Source: Desulfurobacterium pacificum (GTDB taxonomy: Bacteria > Aquificota > Aquificia > Desulfurobacteriales > Desulfurobacteriaceae). Taken from it: a DNA stretch of 64,000 nucleotides. The notes under the pieces are model-generated. The model saw nothing but the letters and a program-made list of their open reading frames with translations. It searched no databases and was not told where the DNA came from. Numbering within the stretch: the stretch's first letter is position 1; every line of letters begins with the position of its first letter. The DNA lies in the NCBI RefSeq assembly GCF_900182835.1, contig NZ_FXUB01000006.1:1-64000 (forward strand). The letters are read 5' to 3'. The position numbers were made by a program, and so were the translations under genes. Below, piece after piece: positions 1 through 10,802 of the stretch.

Positions 1-88
<88 letters not shown>

Positions 89-151
89 CTTTTTTTATTT
101 TTCCCTCCATGTTATATTTCAAAAAGCAATTCCCTTCCTTTGAGGTATCTC

Positions 152-823
152 TTGAAAGAAATAGTCAAAGTTTCTAATCTTTGGAAGATTTATCAAACTG
201 AAACTGAAAAAGTTGAAGCTCTAAAAGGAATAAGTTTTTCTCTTGAGAAGGGGGAATTTTCAGTTTTGATGGGAGCTTCTGGTTCTGGAAAATCCACCCT
301 CCTCCACATCTTAGGCACCCTTGACTCTCCAACAAAAGGAGAAATTATCATAGACGGCGTTAATCCTTTTTCCCTTCCCGAAAAGGAAATAGCTTCTTTT
401 CGCAACAAAAAAATAGGATTTATTTTCCAGTTTCACTACCTTATTAACGAACTTACAGTTTTAGAAAACGTTATGGTTCCTCTTTTGATTGCTGGAGTAG
501 AGAAGGAAAAAGCCGAAGAAAAAGCAAAAACGCTATTGAAATCTGTAAATCTTGAGCATAGATTATCTCACAGACCATTTGAGATTTCTGGCGGTGAAAA
601 GCAGCGAGTTGCTGTAGCGAGAGCGTTGGTTAACGACCCTGAAATAGTTTTAGCTGATGAACCTACCGGGAACCTTGACTCAGAAACTGCCAAATCTGTT
701 ATTTCTCTTATGAGGGAGCTTAATAGAGAGTTTCAGATAACTTTCTTTATAGCTACACATAATCCTGAACTGGAAAAGTTTGCAGATAAAACATACCTTA
801 TAAAAGACGGAGTTTTAATTTAA
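152..823 (+). CDS. lolD: ABC transporter ATP-binding protein, LolD type
   Basis: A 223-residue ATPase of the LolD/MacB-type family, which powers release of lipoproteins or macrolide-type export from the inner membrane. Walker A GASGSGKST is at residues 41-49, the Q-loop Gln near 93, the ABC signature SGGEKQ at 146-151, Walker B IVLADEP at 165-171 and the switch His at about 203. The TTG at 152 is chosen because TGAGGT sits 5 bases upstream; a longer frame from a GTG at 80 would overlap the 5S rRNA. No LolC/E permease is adjacent, so the partner must be elsewhere. clpC follows after 21 bp. Family is certain; the LolD assignment rather than another MacB-like exporter is inferred. Confidence 0.85.
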   Translation: MKEIVKVSNLWKIYQTETEKVEALKGISFSLEKGEFSVLMGASGSGKSTLLHILGTLDSPTKGEIIIDGVNPFSLPEKEIASFRNKKIGFIFQFHYLINELTVLENVMVPLLIAGVEKEKAEEKAKTLLKSVNLEHRLSHRPFEISGGEKQRVAVARALVNDPEIVLADEPTGNLDSETAKSVISLMRELNREFQITFFIATHNPELEKFADKTYLIKDGVLI

Positions 824-844
824 AACCTTATAGAAGGAGATTGT

Positions 845-3304
845 ATGTTTGAAAGATTTTCAGCAAGAGCCAGACAAATTATCATCAAAGCAAAAGAGCA
901 GGCTGTTGCTTTAAGGTCTGAAAAGTTAGGAACCGAGCATATTCTATTGACCCTTCTCAAAGAGGATGAGATAACAAACCAGATTTTAGCCAAATACAGC
1001 ATTTCAAAGGCAAGAATTCAGGAGATAATTATCTCTCAAGTTCAACCTGCCGCTTTTGAAGTTGACGTTAATACCATAACGTTTTCTACAGAAGCGAGGA
1101 GAGTTTTGGAACATGCACTTGAAGAGTCAAAAATCTTAGGTCACGCTTACGTAGGACCAGAACACCTATTTATAGCCCTTGCTAAAGAAAGACTTGGACT
1201 TGCGGGAAGAATATTGAGAAGTTACGGTTTAGACCATTATACGTTGAGAAGGGAAGTTTCCAACTTACTGAGAGGTATAGTAAGAGAGAAAAAATCCCCC
1301 CGCCGTACAGCAACTCCCAACCTTGATAAATACGGTAGGGACCTTACAAAGCTTGCAGAAGAGGGCAAACTTGACCCTGTAATCGGTAGGGAAAAAGAGA
1401 TAGAGAGAGTTACCCACATTTTAGCCCGCCGCCGTAAAAACAACCCTGTTCTCATAGGAGAGCCGGGAGTAGGTAAAACGGCAATCGTTGAAGGGCTTGC
1501 CATAAAAATAGCGAAGGGTGAAGTACCTGAAAAACTCCGCGGGAAGAGAATCGTTTCTCTTGATATGGCTTCTCTTATAGCTGGCACCAAGTATAGGGGT
1601 CAGTTTGAAGAACGTCTCAAAGCTATAGTTAAAGAGCTTGAAAACAACAAGGATGTTATTCTGTTCATTGATGAAATTCACACGCTTGTTGGGGCAGGTG
1701 CAGCTGAAGGTTCTATGGACGCTTCTAACATTTTAAAACCTTCACTTTCCCGAGGAGAGATACAGGTAATAGGTGCTACAACAATTGATGAGTACAGAAA
1801 GTATATAGAAAAAGACGGTGCCCTTGAAAGGAGATTCCAGCCTGTTATCGTTGAAGAACCAACCGTTGAAGACACTATAGAAATTCTGAAAGGTTTGAAG
1901 CCGAAATTTGAAGAGTTTCACGGCGTAGAAATTACCGATGGAGCGATAGAGAGAGCCGTTAAGTTGGCGGTTCGCTACATAAATGACAGGAAGTTGCCGG
2001 ATAAAGCGATAGACATAATAGATGAAGCGGGTGCTAAAGCTCAGCTTCAGATGACAGCCAAAGACGATAGAGTTAAAAAACTTGAAGAAGAGATAGAGAA
2101 GGTTAAATCTTTGAAAGAAGAAGCCCTTGCTATGGCAGAGTACGAGAAGGCTCACTTCTACAAACAGCAGGAGATTTCCTTAGTTGCAGAGCTTGAGGAG
2201 CTTAAGCGTAGGATAAAAGAGGAAGAGAGCGATAAGAAGGTAGTGATAGATGAGTCAAAAGTTGAAGAGATTGTGGCTTTGTGGACAGGAATACCTGTTC
2301 AGCAGTTACGGGAGAAAGAGGCAGAGAAGCTATTAAAGCTTGAGTCTGAACTTCATAAGAGAGTAGTCGGTCAGGAAGAAGCCGTTACAGCGGTTGCAAA
2401 GGCTATTAAACGTTCCCGTTTAGGTATAAGGAGTAATGCAAATAGACCGATAGGATGTTTCCTTTTCCTTGGTCCTACAGGTGTAGGTAAAACGGAGCTT
2501 GCAAAGGCTTTGGCTGAGTCGCTGTTCGGTGATGAAAAGGCTATGGTAAGAATAGATATGTCCGAATACATGGAGAAGCACACAGTTTCAAGACTTATCG
2601 GTGCACCTCCAGGATATGTAGGGTACGAGGAAGGCGGGCAATTAACTGAGGCTGTTAGAAGAAAGCCTTACACGGTGATTCTCCTTGACGAGATAGAAAA
2701 GGCGCATCCTGACGTTCTCAACGTTCTGCTTCAAATAATGGAAGACGGTCGCCTTACAGACGGTTTGGGAAGGACTGTTTCCTTTACGAATACTATACTT
2801 ATTATGACTTCTAACCTTGGAGCTAAACACCTTATCTCTTCCCAGAAAGGTTTAGGCTTTGAAGTGGCAGATGGAAAGGAAGAGGAGCGTTCGTTTGAAA
2901 GAATGAAATCTTTCGTCCTTGAAGAGGTTAAAAAGTTCTTTAAACCTGAGTTTATAAACAGGCTTGATGGGATTATCGTGTTCCATCCGCTTACCCGTGA
3001 GGATGTTAAGGAGATTGTAAGAAAGCAGATAGACAGATTGAACGAAGAGTTGAAGGAGAGAAACCTGAAGGTTCACGTTACAAACAGGTTTGTGGAATAC
3101 GTTGTTGACAAAGAGTTTAGGAAAGAATACGGCGCGAGAACGATAAGAAGGGCTATTCAGAACTTGGTTGAAGATAGGTTGACCGATGAGATTCTGATGG
3201 GAAGGTTTACTGAGGGTGGTGAGGTGGTGTTTGACATAACGCCAAAAGGTAGAATAAGCGTTAGAGCCAAGAAGAAAAAGAGAGAGATGGCAGAGTCTAA
3301 GTAG
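845..3304 (+). CDS. clpC: ATP-dependent Clp protease ATP-binding subunit ClpC
   Basis: An 819-residue class I Clp/Hsp100 unfoldase. A Clp N-terminal double repeat (about residues 2-140) is followed by AAA+ module 1 with Walker A GEPGVGKT at 205-212 and Walker B VILFIDE at 271-277. A coiled middle domain with a UVR-like segment lies at about 410-460, and AAA+ module 2 has Walker A GPTGVGKT at 543-550. An LGF tripeptide near residue 680 matches the ClpP-docking loop, so it should feed substrates to ClpP, which is not in this window. The short middle domain separates it from ClpB. ATG 845 has AGAAGGAGA just upstream. No mcsA/mcsB or ctsR neighbours, unlike Firmicutes. Co-oriented with lolD and rsmE. 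Confidence 0.96.
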   Translation: MFERFSARARQIIIKAKEQAVALRSEKLGTEHILLTLLKEDEITNQILAKYSISKARIQEIIISQVQPAAFEVDVNTITFSTEARRVLEHALEESKILGHAYVGPEHLFIALAKERLGLAGRILRSYGLDHYTLRREVSNLLRGIVREKKSPRRTATPNLDKYGRDLTKLAEEGKLDPVIGREKEIERVTHILARRRKNNPVLIGEPGVGKTAIVEGLAIKIAKGEVPEKLRGKRIVSLDMASLIAGTKYRGQFEERLKAIVKELENNKDVILFIDEIHTLVGAGAAEGSMDASNILKPSLSRGEIQVIGATTIDEYRKYIEKDGALERRFQPVIVEEPTVEDTIEILKGLKPKFEEFHGVEITDGAIERAVKLAVRYINDRKLPDKAIDIIDEAGAKAQLQMTAKDDRVKKLEEEIEKVKSLKEEALAMAEYEKAHFYKQQEISLVAELEELKRRIKEEESDKKVVIDESKVEEIVALWTGIPVQQLREKEAEKLLKLESELHKRVVGQEEAVTAVAKAIKRSRLGIRSNANRPIGCFLFLGPTGVGKTELAKALAESLFGDEKAMVRIDMSEYMEKHTVSRLIGAPPGYVGYEEGGQLTEAVRRKPYTVILLDEIEKAHPDVLNVLLQIMEDGRLTDGLGRTVSFTNTILIMTSNLGAKHLISSQKGLGFEVADGKEEERSFERMKSFVLEEVKKFFKPEFINRLDGIIVFHPLTREDVKEIVRKQIDRLNEELKERNLKVHVTNRFVEYVVDKEFRKEYGARTIRRAIQNLVEDRLTDEILMGRFTEGGEVVFDITPKGRISVRAKKKKREMAESK

Positions 3305-3313
3305 AGGTAGGTT

Positions 3314-4033
3314 GTGAGAAGGTTTAAGGCAGATAGTATTAAAGGTGATGTGGCTTACTTGAGGGGGCAGGAAGCCCGCCACGCCTTAAAAGTTTTGAGG
3401 TTAAAGAAAGGCGATGAAGTAATAATCTTTGATGGTGAAGGGAAGGAATACTTAGCTGTAATTTCTGCTGCCTCGCCGACGTCTGTTAAGTTAAAGGTTG
3501 TTGAGGAGATAAACGTTAACAGGGATAGTCCTTTACGTTCCGTTCTCTTTATGGGTATAACCAACAAGATGCAGAAGTTTGAGATTGCAATTCAAAAAGC
3601 TACCGAGTTGGGCGTTACTGAAATAGTTCCCGTTGTTTGCGAACGTTCCTCTACTGCCCATAACGTAAAGAATTGGGAAGGCAAACTAAGAAGGTGGAAC
3701 GATATAGTTGTGAACGCTGCTAAGCAGTGTGGAAGGAACGTTCTGCCTGTTTTAAAGGAACCTGTGAAGTTGTCAGAGGTTGAGAGCGATACGGATATCT
3801 CTTTTGTTTTATGGGAGAAAGGAGGTAATTCTTTTAAGGATTTTGAATCGTTTTCCGCTTCCTCCGTTTCGTTTTTGGTTGGACCTGAAGGTGGTTTGAG
3901 CAAGGAGGAGATTGAGGTTTTGAGAAAGAAGGGTTTTAAACCTATATATCTGGGTAAGAGAATTTTGAGAGCTGAGACGGCAGCTATTGCGGGAATGACG
4001 CTGATTCAATATATATGGGGAGATTTGGGGTAG
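3314..4033 (+). CDS. rsmE: 16S rRNA (uracil-1498-N3)-methyltransferase RsmE
   Basis: A 239-residue SPOUT-class methyltransferase that makes m3U1498 in 16S rRNA using S-adenosylmethionine. An N-terminal PUA-like part (residues 1-70, with the ARHALKVLRLKKGDE pattern) is followed by the knotted SPOUT domain. Its hallmark motifs are FLVGPEGGLSKEE (near 190) and LGKRILRAETAA (near 215). The start is GTG 3314, preceded by GAGGTAGG, 9 bp after the clpC stop. The next gene starts on the base after its stop codon, so the two are translationally coupled. Confidence 0.95.
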   Translation: MRRFKADSIKGDVAYLRGQEARHALKVLRLKKGDEVIIFDGEGKEYLAVISAASPTSVKLKVVEEINVNRDSPLRSVLFMGITNKMQKFEIAIQKATELGVTEIVPVVCERSSTAHNVKNWEGKLRRWNDIVVNAAKQCGRNVLPVLKEPVKLSEVESDTDISFVLWEKGGNSFKDFESFSASSVSFLVGPEGGLSKEEIEVLRKKGFKPIYLGKRILRAETAAIAGMTLIQYIWGDLG

Positions 4034-4576
4034 ATGGGAGAGGTTTTAAAAGAAGTTAGTTTAGGTGATAGGGTAGTAAAGGTTGTTAAGGGAGATATTA
4101 CTGAAGAGGATGTTGATGCGATAGTGAACGCTGCCAACAGTTTTTTAAAGCACGGAGGCGGTGTTGCTGGTGCTATAGTGAGGAAGGGAGGAAAGGTAAT
4201 TCAGGAAGAGAGTAACAGGATTGTTGAGGAAAGGGGGAGAATCCCTGTCGGTAAAGCGGTATATACTTCAGGTGGTAAGCTCAAGGCTAAGTACGTTATT
4301 CATACTGTCGGTCCTGTTTGGGGTGAAGGGAAGGAGGAAGAAAAGCTCAGAAGTGCTGTAAGGTCGGCTCTTGAGGTTGCTGAGAATTTGGGTGTTTCCT
4401 CTGTTGCCCTTCCGGCGATTAGTACGGGAATTTTTGGTTATCCTAAGAGAGAAGGCGTGAAAGTTATCGTTGATGAAGTCCTTAAGTTTTTGAAAAACGA
4501 TGCTTACCATTTGAAAGAGGTGAGACTTGTCAGTATAGATGCTGAAACGGCTTTTCTATTCAGGGAGTTTGTTTAA
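4034..4576 (+). CDS. Macrodomain protein (ADP-ribose / O-acetyl-ADP-ribose hydrolase type)
   Basis: A 180-residue single macrodomain. The ADP-ribose-binding signatures are VDAIVNAAN (about residues 28-36), the glycine-rich GGGVAGAI loop (42-49), and [13 protein letters not shown] near 130-142. This matches the MacroD/YmdB class, which removes ADP-ribose from proteins or deacetylates O-acetyl-ADP-ribose. ATG 4034 directly abuts the rsmE stop (TAGATG), so it is co-expressed with that gene. Its 3' end overlaps the convergent sigma-54 activator gene by 21 bp. Enzymatic class is inferred from family. Confidence 0.93.
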   Translation: MGEVLKEVSLGDRVVKVVKGDITEEDVDAIVNAANSFLKHGGGVAGAIVRKGGKVIQEESNRIVEERGRIPVGKAVYTSGGKLKAKYVIHTVGPVWGEGKEEEKLRSAVRSALEVAENLGVSSVALPAISTGIFGYPKREGVKVIVDEVLKFLKNDAYHLKEVRLVSIDAETAFLFREFV

Positions 4577-5884
4577 TTTTGAAAGCCTGTATCTGAATTC
4601 TCTAAATGTAAGTCCTAACAGTTCTGCTGCTTTTGTTTTCTTTCCACCTGCAAGTTCAAGGGCTTTTAGTAAGTACTCTTTCTCTACGTTTTTTAGTATT
4701 TCTTTGAGATTTACTCCCCCTTCTGTCAAAGGTGGAAGCAAAGAAGAAGTCGTTTCGGTAGAGAGAACTCCTTTGCCTAAAATTCCATCGTCACACATGA
4801 TTACTTCTCTTTCCACTATGTTTTTGAGTTCCCTTACGTTTCCTTCCAAAGGTTGGTTCATGAGGTAGTTTATAAAGTTTTGGGAAATTCTTTTTATCTC
4901 TTTGTTGTACTTCTTTGAAAGTTGTTTGACGAAGTAATCTACTAAGAGAGGAATGTCTTCTTTACGTTCTCTTAATGGTGGGATATGAATCTGTATTGTG
5001 GATAGGCGATAGAATAGGTCTTCACGGAAGTTTCCTTTTTTAACTTCTTCTTTTAGGTTTTTGTTTGTGGCTGCAATTATCCGAACATTTACTTCTCTTT
5101 CTTCTGTGCTTCCCAATGGAATAAACTTTTTGGTTTCCAGGAATCTTAAAAGTTTTGCTTGAAGAGGAATGGGCATGTCCCCTATTTCGTCTAAGAAGAG
5201 CGTTCCGCCGTTTGCAGTTTCTATAAGTCCTTTTTTATCTTTCGTTGCGCCGGTGAAGGCTCCTTTTTTGTATCCGAAGAGTTCACTTTCAAGGAGTTCA
5301 GAAGGTAAGGCTGCACAGTTTATTGCAATGAACGGTTTTCTGTTTCTGTTGCTGAGGTTATGGATTGCCCTTGCCACTACTTCTTTTCCTGTTCCGCTTT
5401 CACCTGTTATGAGGACGTTTACGTCGTATGGTGCTATTTTTCTGATTGTTTCTTTGAGTTTTTCGGTGGCGGGAGATTTTCCTATAAGCTGGGGAATTTC
5501 AGAAGTTCCTACCTGCTTTTTAAGTTCTACCTTGTCTTTGAGGTTTCTTATGATTAATCGTAGGTCTTCTAACTTGAAAGGTTTCTCTATGTAGTCATAA
5601 ACGCCTAATTCAAAGGCTTCCTTTATCGTTTCTGCTGATGCAAAGGCTGTTATGATGACAATTTCTGTTTCTGGTGAGTGTTTCTTTATCTCCCTTGCTA
5701 TTTCCATTCCGTTGCCATCGGGGAGTCTCAGGTCTATCAGTGCTATGTCAAAAAAGTTGCTCTTTAGGTAGTTTTGAGCTTCTTCAACGGTGTAGGCGCT
5801 TGTTACGTTGAAGGAGAATTCTTCTAATAGGATTTTCAATATTTCCTGAAGGCTTCTTTCATCTTCAAGAATCAGCGCTTCCAT
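4556..5884 (-). CDS. Sigma-54-dependent response regulator, NtrC/PilR type
   Basis: A 442-residue transcription activator with the classic three domains. The receiver has an acidic pair E7/D8, phospho-acceptor D51 in [10 protein letters not shown] and a conserved Lys in YIEKPFK. The AAA+ domain has Walker A GESGTGKE near 165 and the sigma-54-contacting GAFTGA loop near 230. A C-terminal Fis-type helix-turn-helix ([18 protein letters not shown]) closes the protein. The kinase stop TGA overlaps this ATG (TGATG at 5886-5882), with GAGGAA upstream, so ATG 5884 is preferred over the TTG three bases earlier. It pairs with the kinase gene directly upstream. Targets unknown; a sigma-54 regulon is implied. 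Confidence 0.95.
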   Translation of the reverse strand: MEALILEDERSLQEILKILLEEFSFNVTSAYTVEEAQNYLKSNFFDIALIDLRLPDGNGMEIAREIKKHSPETEIVIITAFASAETIKEAFELGVYDYIEKPFKLEDLRLIIRNLKDKVELKKQVGTSEIPQLIGKSPATEKLKETIRKIAPYDVNVLITGESGTGKEVVARAIHNLSNRNRKPFIAINCAALPSELLESELFGYKKGAFTGATKDKKGLIETANGGTLFLDEIGDMPIPLQAKLLRFLETKKFIPLGSTEEREVNVRIIAATNKNLKEEVKKGNFREDLFYRLSTIQIHIPPLRERKEDIPLLVDYFVKQLSKKYNKEIKRISQNFINYLMNQPLEGNVRELKNIVEREVIMCDDGILGKGVLSTETTSSLLPPLTEGGVNLKEILKNVEKEYLLKALELAGGKKTKAAELLGLTFREFRYRLSKLNKLPE

Positions 5885-7059
5885 CAAACTTCCTCTGAAA
5901 GTGGTAGTCTGACTACGAATCTTGCTCCACCTAATTTGCTCTTTTCTACTTTTACTGTCCCTTTGTTTTCTAATATAAATTTATTAACTATGGAGAGTCC
6001 CAAGCCTGAGCCGTTTGGATTTTTTGAATAGAAAGGTTCAAATATTTTTTCCCTTTCCTCTTCTGGTATGCCAGGTCCGTCATCCTCTACGATGATTTCT
6101 AATGTGTGGTTGTTTTTGTGGCAGTGAATTTCTACTTTAGAGTCAGCCCATTGAAAAGCGTTTCTAACGATGTTCTCAATTGTTGAGTAAAATCCGCGGG
6201 CATCCGTTTTAAATTTTATCGGCTCTACATCTAATTTATAGTTTTTGCCAAAATGTTGGAGCGATTGTAGTATCTCTTGGAATGCCTCAGGTAGAAAAAT
6301 TTCAGTTTTTATGGGTGAAGATGGGCGAGATAGATGAAGGAAATCTTTTACTATTCTGTCAAGTCTGTCTGTTTCTTTAAAGATTATCTCTAACAAGCGT
6401 TCGTTTTGCTTCCCCTCTTTTATCAGTTCCAAAGCGCCTTTAATGGAAGCTAAGGGGTTTTTGATTTCATGAGCCATATTGGCGCTTATTTCGTATAGTC
6501 TTTTGTAAAACTCAGTTCTTTCCTTTTCTTTTTCTAACTCTTTTATGTAGAAGGCTTGAGATTTGAGCTTTCTTTCTAACTTTAATCCTGCAACAAACAT
6601 TGCTATTAAAGCTGTACTGTTAAGTACTGTTTGTACTCCAGTTGCTATTCCTTCGTTATGTTTCTGAAGGAAAAAAATTATGTGAAGGAAGAGACCAAAT
6701 ATCAGAGATGTTGTTCCGCTGATACTACCCAATATTATCGTTGAGAAAAAAACAGGAAATATGAGAAATATGGAAAAGAAGTTGTAATTAAGGACGTTTG
6801 ATGCTACTAAGGTAAATATGACAGCTTCGTCCAACAGGAATTCAAATGTGTACGGTTTTTTGGAAAAAAGGAGAAGCGCTACACTGACTATAACGTAAAT
6901 TCCTAAAATAAATAGAGAACTTGGAGCTACAGGAAGTTTGCTTATAGATGATAGAGAAAGGAAGAGGAAAAAGATGCCGGATGAGAAGGCAAGCCTTCCC
7001 ACCCTGTATATGAGATATAACCTGTCTGGGAATAGGTTGCTACTTTCAATTTCCTTCAC
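5884..7059 (-). CDS. Membrane histidine kinase, PilS/NtrB-like
   Basis: A 391-residue sensor kinase. About six hydrophobic segments fill residues 12-160 with little periplasmic sequence, as in PilS-type sensors. A short coiled linker leads to the HisKA domain with H197 in the box [17 protein letters not shown]. The catalytic domain has an N-box ([11 protein letters not shown] near 292), G1 EDDGPGIP and G2 [10 protein letters not shown]. It overlaps the purL 3' end by 14 bp and its stop overlaps the regulator start, so purL, kinase and regulator form one transcription unit. The signal is unknown; no PAS domain is visible. Confidence 0.92.
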   Translation of the reverse strand: MKEIESSNLFPDRLYLIYRVGRLAFSSGIFFLFLSLSSISKLPVAPSSLFILGIYVIVSVALLLFSKKPYTFEFLLDEAVIFTLVASNVLNYNFFSIFLIFPVFFSTIILGSISGTTSLIFGLFLHIIFFLQKHNEGIATGVQTVLNSTALIAMFVAGLKLERKLKSQAFYIKELEKEKERTEFYKRLYEISANMAHEIKNPLASIKGALELIKEGKQNERLLEIIFKETDRLDRIVKDFLHLSRPSSPIKTEIFLPEAFQEILQSLQHFGKNYKLDVEPIKFKTDARGFYSTIENIVRNAFQWADSKVEIHCHKNNHTLEIIVEDDGPGIPEEEREKIFEPFYSKNPNGSGLGLSIVNKFILENKGTVKVEKSKLGGARFVVRLPLSEEV

Positions 7060-9277
7060 CTGATAACTCTTTTTCCAAAGCTGTTTCGTAAAGTTGTTTG
7101 GCTTCAGGAATGCTTAAATTAACTACTTCTTTGCCTTTATGTTTTATTATACCTGTTTTCTGTGCTGTTACCGTTCCTATTACCTTTGCTGGGACAGTTT
7201 TCTTTTTGAAGAACTCTAACGCTTCTTCAACCTTTTCTGGTGATACCGTTATAATAACTCTACTCTGCTCTTCTCCAAAAAACAGGAAGTCTGTTCTTAT
7301 ATCTTCGGAAAGTTCTACTTCAAAGCCCAACTCTCTTTCAAAAGCAGATTCAAACAGTGCAACGGTTAAACCGCCTTCAGATACATCGTGGGCGCTCTTT
7401 ATCATGCCTTTCTCTATGCTTTCAATTAAAGCGTTCTGTAGGGTTTTTTCAAACTGGAGGTCTATTGTCTGTCCCTGTCCTTTTATCGTTCCTGTGACTA
7501 ACTTTTGGTATTCTGAGCCTGAAACGTTACCTGTGTTTTCTCCTAACAGGATTATTACATCTTCGGGTGATTTGAAGAACGATGTCATCCTCTTCTCAAT
7601 ATCGTCAATTACTCCGACGCATACAACAGTTGGGGTAGGATAAACTGCCCTTTTGCCTTTTTCAGTTGTCGTTTCGTTGTAGAAACTGACATTTCCACTT
7701 ACCACCGGCGTTTCAAGAATTCTGCATGCATCTGCCATTCCATCTGTTGCTTTAACGAACTGCCACATAATTTCCGGGTCTTCCGGGCTTCCAAAGTTGA
7801 GACAATCGGTTATAGCTTTTGGTCTGGCGCCGGTGCAGGCAACGTTTCTTGCTGCTTCAGCAACTGCTATTTTTCCGCCTTCATATGGGTTTAGATAACA
7901 ATACCTTGCGTTGCAGTCGGAACTTATAGCTATTCCTTTTTTGCTTTCCTTTACTCTTATGAGAGAAGCATCTCCGCCTGGATAGATGACGGTGTTTATT
8001 TGAACCATGTGGTCGTACTGTCTGTAAATCCATCTCTTGCTTGCTATTGTTGGCGATGAGAGGAGTTTTTTCGTTATTTCATTGTAGTTTTCCGGTTCCG
8101 GAATTTCGTTCTGGTTGTAGTTTCTGTTTTCTATTATGTATTTGGGAGTTTTGAAAGGTCTGTAGTAAACAGGGGCTTCGTCTGTTAAAGCTTTTATGGG
8201 GAGTTCTGCAACTTTATCACCATGCCAGAAGAGCCTTATTACAGGTTCTTCTATTATCTCTCCTATTACGCAGGCGTCTAATTCCCACTTGCGGAATACT
8301 TCCATTATCTCTTCTTCTTTTCCTTTTTCACATACGACAAGCATTCTTTCTTGAGATTCTGAAAGCATTATTTCGTAAGGCGTCATGTTCTCTTCACGCA
8401 GAGGGACTTTATCAAGGTCAAGTTTTATTCCAACGCCGCCACGGGAAGCCATTTCAACGGAAGATGAGGTTAATCCAGCTGCGCCCATATCCTGAATGGC
8501 TACTATGCCATCCTTTTCCATCGCTTCAAGGCAAGCTTCTATAAGGAGCTTTTCTATGAATGGGTCTCCGACCTGGACGTTAACTTTCTTTTCAACTTCC
8601 TCTTCAGAAGAAAACTCTTCAGAAGCCATTGTTGCGCCGTGAATACCGTCTCTGCCTGTTTTTGAGCCAACGTAGATAACGGGGTTTCCAACGCCAGCAG
8701 CTTTAGCGTAGAAGATTTTGTCTTTTCTTACTATTCCTAAAGCGAACGCGTTGACTAAGGGATTTGTCTGATAGCAGGAGTCAAAGTAAACTTCACCGCC
8801 TACAGTTGGAACGCCTACGCAGTTTCCGTAATGGCTGATTCCAGATACTACTCCTTTTGCAACGTAGCGCATCTTTGGGTCGTGAAGTTCACCAAAGCGC
8901 AGGGAATCCATGCAGGCAACGGGTCTTGCACCCATTGTAAAAACGTCTCTCAGGATTCCGCCTACGCCTGTTGCTGCTCCGTGAAACGGTTCTATGAATG
9001 ATGGGTGGTTGTGGGATTCTACTTTAAAAGCTGCGCATATCTGTTTTTCCTCATCAACCATTATTATTCCTGCGTTTTCGCCTGGTCCTTGAACAACCCA
9101 TGGTGCTTCTGTGGGGAACTTTTTGAGGTGAGGACGTGAGGATTTGTAGGAACAGTGTTCTGACCACATTGCAGAGAAAATTCCTAACTCTACCAAATTG
9201 GGTTCTCTTCCTAAAATCTCTTTTATTTTTTCGTATTCCTCATAAGTTACGTGTTGTTCTATTATTTTTCTGTCCAT
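7046..9277 (-). CDS. purL: Phosphoribosylformylglycinamidine synthase II (PurL)
   Basis: A 743-residue synthetase subunit that converts FGAR to FGAM with ATP and ammonia in purine synthesis; length fits the small PurL form that works with PurS and PurQ. Visible motifs are [13 protein letters not shown] (about residues 37-49), the nucleotide and Mg-binding [19 protein letters not shown], and GDASLIRV and [10 protein letters not shown] in the second half. ATG 9277 follows GGAGCAGG. purS and purQ are not nearby, and the downstream genes are a two-component system, an unusual partner for purL. Confidence 0.97.
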   Translation of the reverse strand: MDRKIIEQHVTYEEYEKIKEILGREPNLVELGIFSAMWSEHCSYKSSRPHLKKFPTEAPWVVQGPGENAGIIMVDEEKQICAAFKVESHNHPSFIEPFHGAATGVGGILRDVFTMGARPVACMDSLRFGELHDPKMRYVAKGVVSGISHYGNCVGVPTVGGEVYFDSCYQTNPLVNAFALGIVRKDKIFYAKAAGVGNPVIYVGSKTGRDGIHGATMASEEFSSEEEVEKKVNVQVGDPFIEKLLIEACLEAMEKDGIVAIQDMGAAGLTSSSVEMASRGGVGIKLDLDKVPLREENMTPYEIMLSESQERMLVVCEKGKEEEIMEVFRKWELDACVIGEIIEEPVIRLFWHGDKVAELPIKALTDEAPVYYRPFKTPKYIIENRNYNQNEIPEPENYNEITKKLLSSPTIASKRWIYRQYDHMVQINTVIYPGGDASLIRVKESKKGIAISSDCNARYCYLNPYEGGKIAVAEAARNVACTGARPKAITDCLNFGSPEDPEIMWQFVKATDGMADACRILETPVVSGNVSFYNETTTEKGKRAVYPTPTVVCVGVIDDIEKRMTSFFKSPEDVIILLGENTGNVSGSEYQKLVTGTIKGQGQTIDLQFEKTLQNALIESIEKGMIKSAHDVSEGGLTVALFESAFERELGFEVELSEDIRTDFLFFGEEQSRVIITVSPEKVEEALEFFKKKTVPAKVIGTVTAQKTGIIKHKGKEVVNLSIPEAKQLYETALEKELSGEGN

Positions 9278-9405
9278 TCCTGCTCCTCTGCTATAGTTGT
9301 CTGCATAGGAAAGTATATCAGGAATGGGATAGCTACTTGAAAAGTTGGAGTTTTAGATTAAATTCAGTTTTAGAAAATTTAAAATAAAGTTTGAGGAGGA
9401 GAGAG

Positions 9406-9855
9406 ATGGCAGTTGTTGGATTTGCAAAGTTAGAAGCTCTTTTCAGAAAAGCTGCGAGCCTTGATATTGACAAGAACAAGGCTAAAGAAATCACGGACAT
9501 TGTAGAAAAGAAATTGTACGATTTGCTTCTCATTGGTGAAAGAAATGCGAGCTTTAACAACAGAGACGTTATTTGGGAATGTGACGTTCCTTTGACAAAG
9601 GGTTTCTTAGAGTCTATGCAAAAATTCAGGGATTTGGAAGAAGCTCTTGAGTTAAAAGATGTTCTTGACTTTTTAGCTACACAGCCACCTTTAAAGTATC
9701 CACTTGAAGCTGAACTTGAGAAGAGACTTCCAGAAATTGTTGGAACGCTACTTTATATCCTTGCAAGGATAATTAAGGAAACCTCACCTGAGTGCAGACA
9801 GCCTTCTTCTGAGGATATAGAGAGGGCAGGAAAGATACTTGACCTGACGATGTAA
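9406..9855 (+). CDS. DUF1931 histone-fold protein (bacterial histone-like pseudodimer)
   Basis: A 149-residue protein beginning MAVVGFAKLEALFRKAASLD. The sequence pattern matches DUF1931, the family of Aquifex aeolicus Aq_328, whose known structure is two histone-fold units in one chain. Two halves are visible: residues about 5-70 (KLYDLLLIGERNASFNNRDVI then VPLTKGF, the loop-2-like segment) and about 80-145 (LPEIVGTLLYILARIIKE). ATG 9406 with GAGGAGGA at 9393-9400 is preferred over the in-frame TTG 9391. Monocistronic, with a strong terminator right after. DNA binding is not shown by sequence; net charge is not strongly basic, unlike archaeal HMf histones, so its role may differ. Confidence 0.85.
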   Translation: MAVVGFAKLEALFRKAASLDIDKNKAKEITDIVEKKLYDLLLIGERNASFNNRDVIWECDVPLTKGFLESMQKFRDLEEALELKDVLDFLATQPPLKYPLEAELEKRLPEIVGTLLYILARIIKETSPECRQPSSEDIERAGKILDLTM

Positions 9856-9876
9856 TCGTTTCGTTTAGAGTTTTGG

Positions 9877-9907
9877 AATCCCCCCGTTGTTTTTGGGGGG
9901 ATTTTTT
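9877..9907 (+). terminator. Rho-independent terminator of the histone-fold gene
   Basis: AATCCCCCC (9877-9885) pairs with GGGGGGATT (9895-9903) across a 9-base loop, and the T-run continues to 9907. It lies 22 bp after the stop codon and insulates the gene from the next cluster. Confidence 0.92.
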
Positions 9908-9979
9908 ATTTATACGCTTACTTTTTATAAAATTTCTAATTGGAAAGCTTCCTGCGTAAAAAAGCCGGGTAGAAAGATT

Positions 9980-10066
9980 ATGCTGATTTTATACGTTCTT
10001 ATGGCAATGTTGGTATTAGCTTTAGCTTATATGGCTTTTGTTTTATCTAAACCGATAGAGCAGTAA
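9980..10066 (+). CDS. Putative 28-residue single-pass membrane peptide
   Basis: A short frame from ATG 9980 to TAA 10066 encodes 28 residues. About 20 consecutive hydrophobic residues (LILYVLMAMLVLALAYMAF) are followed by a small polar tail ending LSKPIEQ. The AAGGAGGT of the next gene starts inside its stop codon, so it would be the first gene of the following cluster. Its own ribosome site is weak (GTAGAAAG). It resembles the small membrane subunits of respiratory or transport complexes in form only. No homology is claimed; it could be chance sequence. Confidence 0.4.
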   Translation: MLILYVLMAMLVLALAYMAFVLSKPIEQ

Positions 10067-10075
10067 GGAGGTATT

Positions 10076-10291
10076 TTGTTCGTTAACTTGAGTATGACTT
10101 TGAGAGAGTGCCTTGAAAAGTACCCGGAAGTTGAAGATATTCTTTACCGCTATATAGAAGAGTGTCTTTACTGCGAAGGGTTTAAAGATGAACCTCTTGA
10201 GGTTGTTCTGAAAGCACATAAGCTTCAGCCGGAAAAAGTTGTGAAAGAGATTAACGAGTTTTTAAAGGAGAAGAGGAGAGATGGAGTTTAA
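10076..10291 (+). CDS. DUF1858 domain protein
   Basis: A 71-residue protein whose pattern (TLRECLEKYPEVEDILYRY, then a CxxC as CLYC near residue 30, then a helical tail) fits the DUF1858 hybrid-cluster-associated family. Those small domains often occur with redox proteins, and their biochemical role is unknown. TTG 10076 is chosen because of the perfect AAGGAGGT at 10065-10072; the first ATG (10094) would be 22 bases from it. It overlaps the next gene by 11 bp. Confidence 0.75.
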   Translation: MFVNLSMTLRECLEKYPEVEDILYRYIEECLYCEGFKDEPLEVVLKAHKLQPEKVVKEINEFLKEKRRDGV

Positions 10292-10802
10292 CGTACTTTC
10301 TGCCGTCAGGACGGTTGCGGAGTTGATGTGTTGTGCAGCGATAACAGCACCTAAGGGGAAGGGACAGAATCTTTTATATGTAAAGGTTTTTGAAGGTGAA
10401 GGGAAAGATAGGGTTGCAGACTTGATGGAAAAGTTGGGGGAGGAAAATAACGTTAAGTTCTTCATAAGAGATGCGAAAAACGTTAGAGATTCTTTGGTTG
10501 TTGTTTTTATAGGAACGGAAGTTAAACCGAGGGGTGTTCCCTTCTGCGGCTTTTGCGGTTTTGAGAATTGTGAAAAGTCAGCAGCTGTTGGTGCTTACTG
10601 TTCTTACGCTGTTGGGGATTTGGGAATAGCGGTGGGGTCTGCCGTTAAAGTAGCTGCAGAACACTGCATTGATAACAGGGTTATGTTCTCTTTCGGTAAG
10701 GCAGCTATTGTTGGAGGTTTTGTTCCTGAGAAGGTGAAATTGGGTTACGGTATTCCGCTTTCTGTGAGCGGGAAGAACATATTTTTTGACAGGAAAATGT
10801 AA
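10281..10802 (+). CDS. DUF2148 ferredoxin-like domain protein
   Basis: A 173-residue cysteine-rich protein of the DUF2148/COG4739 type. Cys pairs are seen at MCCAA (about residues 16-18), in PFCGFCGFENCEK (C-x2-C-x5-C, about 89-98), in AYCSY and in EHC. This spacing suggests an iron-sulfur or other metal centre; family members are annotated as ferredoxin-domain proteins of unknown function. ATG 10281 lies after GAGAAGAGGAGAG. Its TAA overlaps the corA ATG (TAATG), so the genes are coupled. Confidence 0.82.
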   Translation: MEFNVLSAVRTVAELMCCAAITAPKGKGQNLLYVKVFEGEGKDRVADLMEKLGEENNVKFFIRDAKNVRDSLVVVFIGTEVKPRGVPFCGFCGFENCEKSAAVGAYCSYAVGDLGIAVGSAVKVAAEHCIDNRVMFSFGKAAIVGGFVPEKVKLGYGIPLSVSGKNIFFDRKM

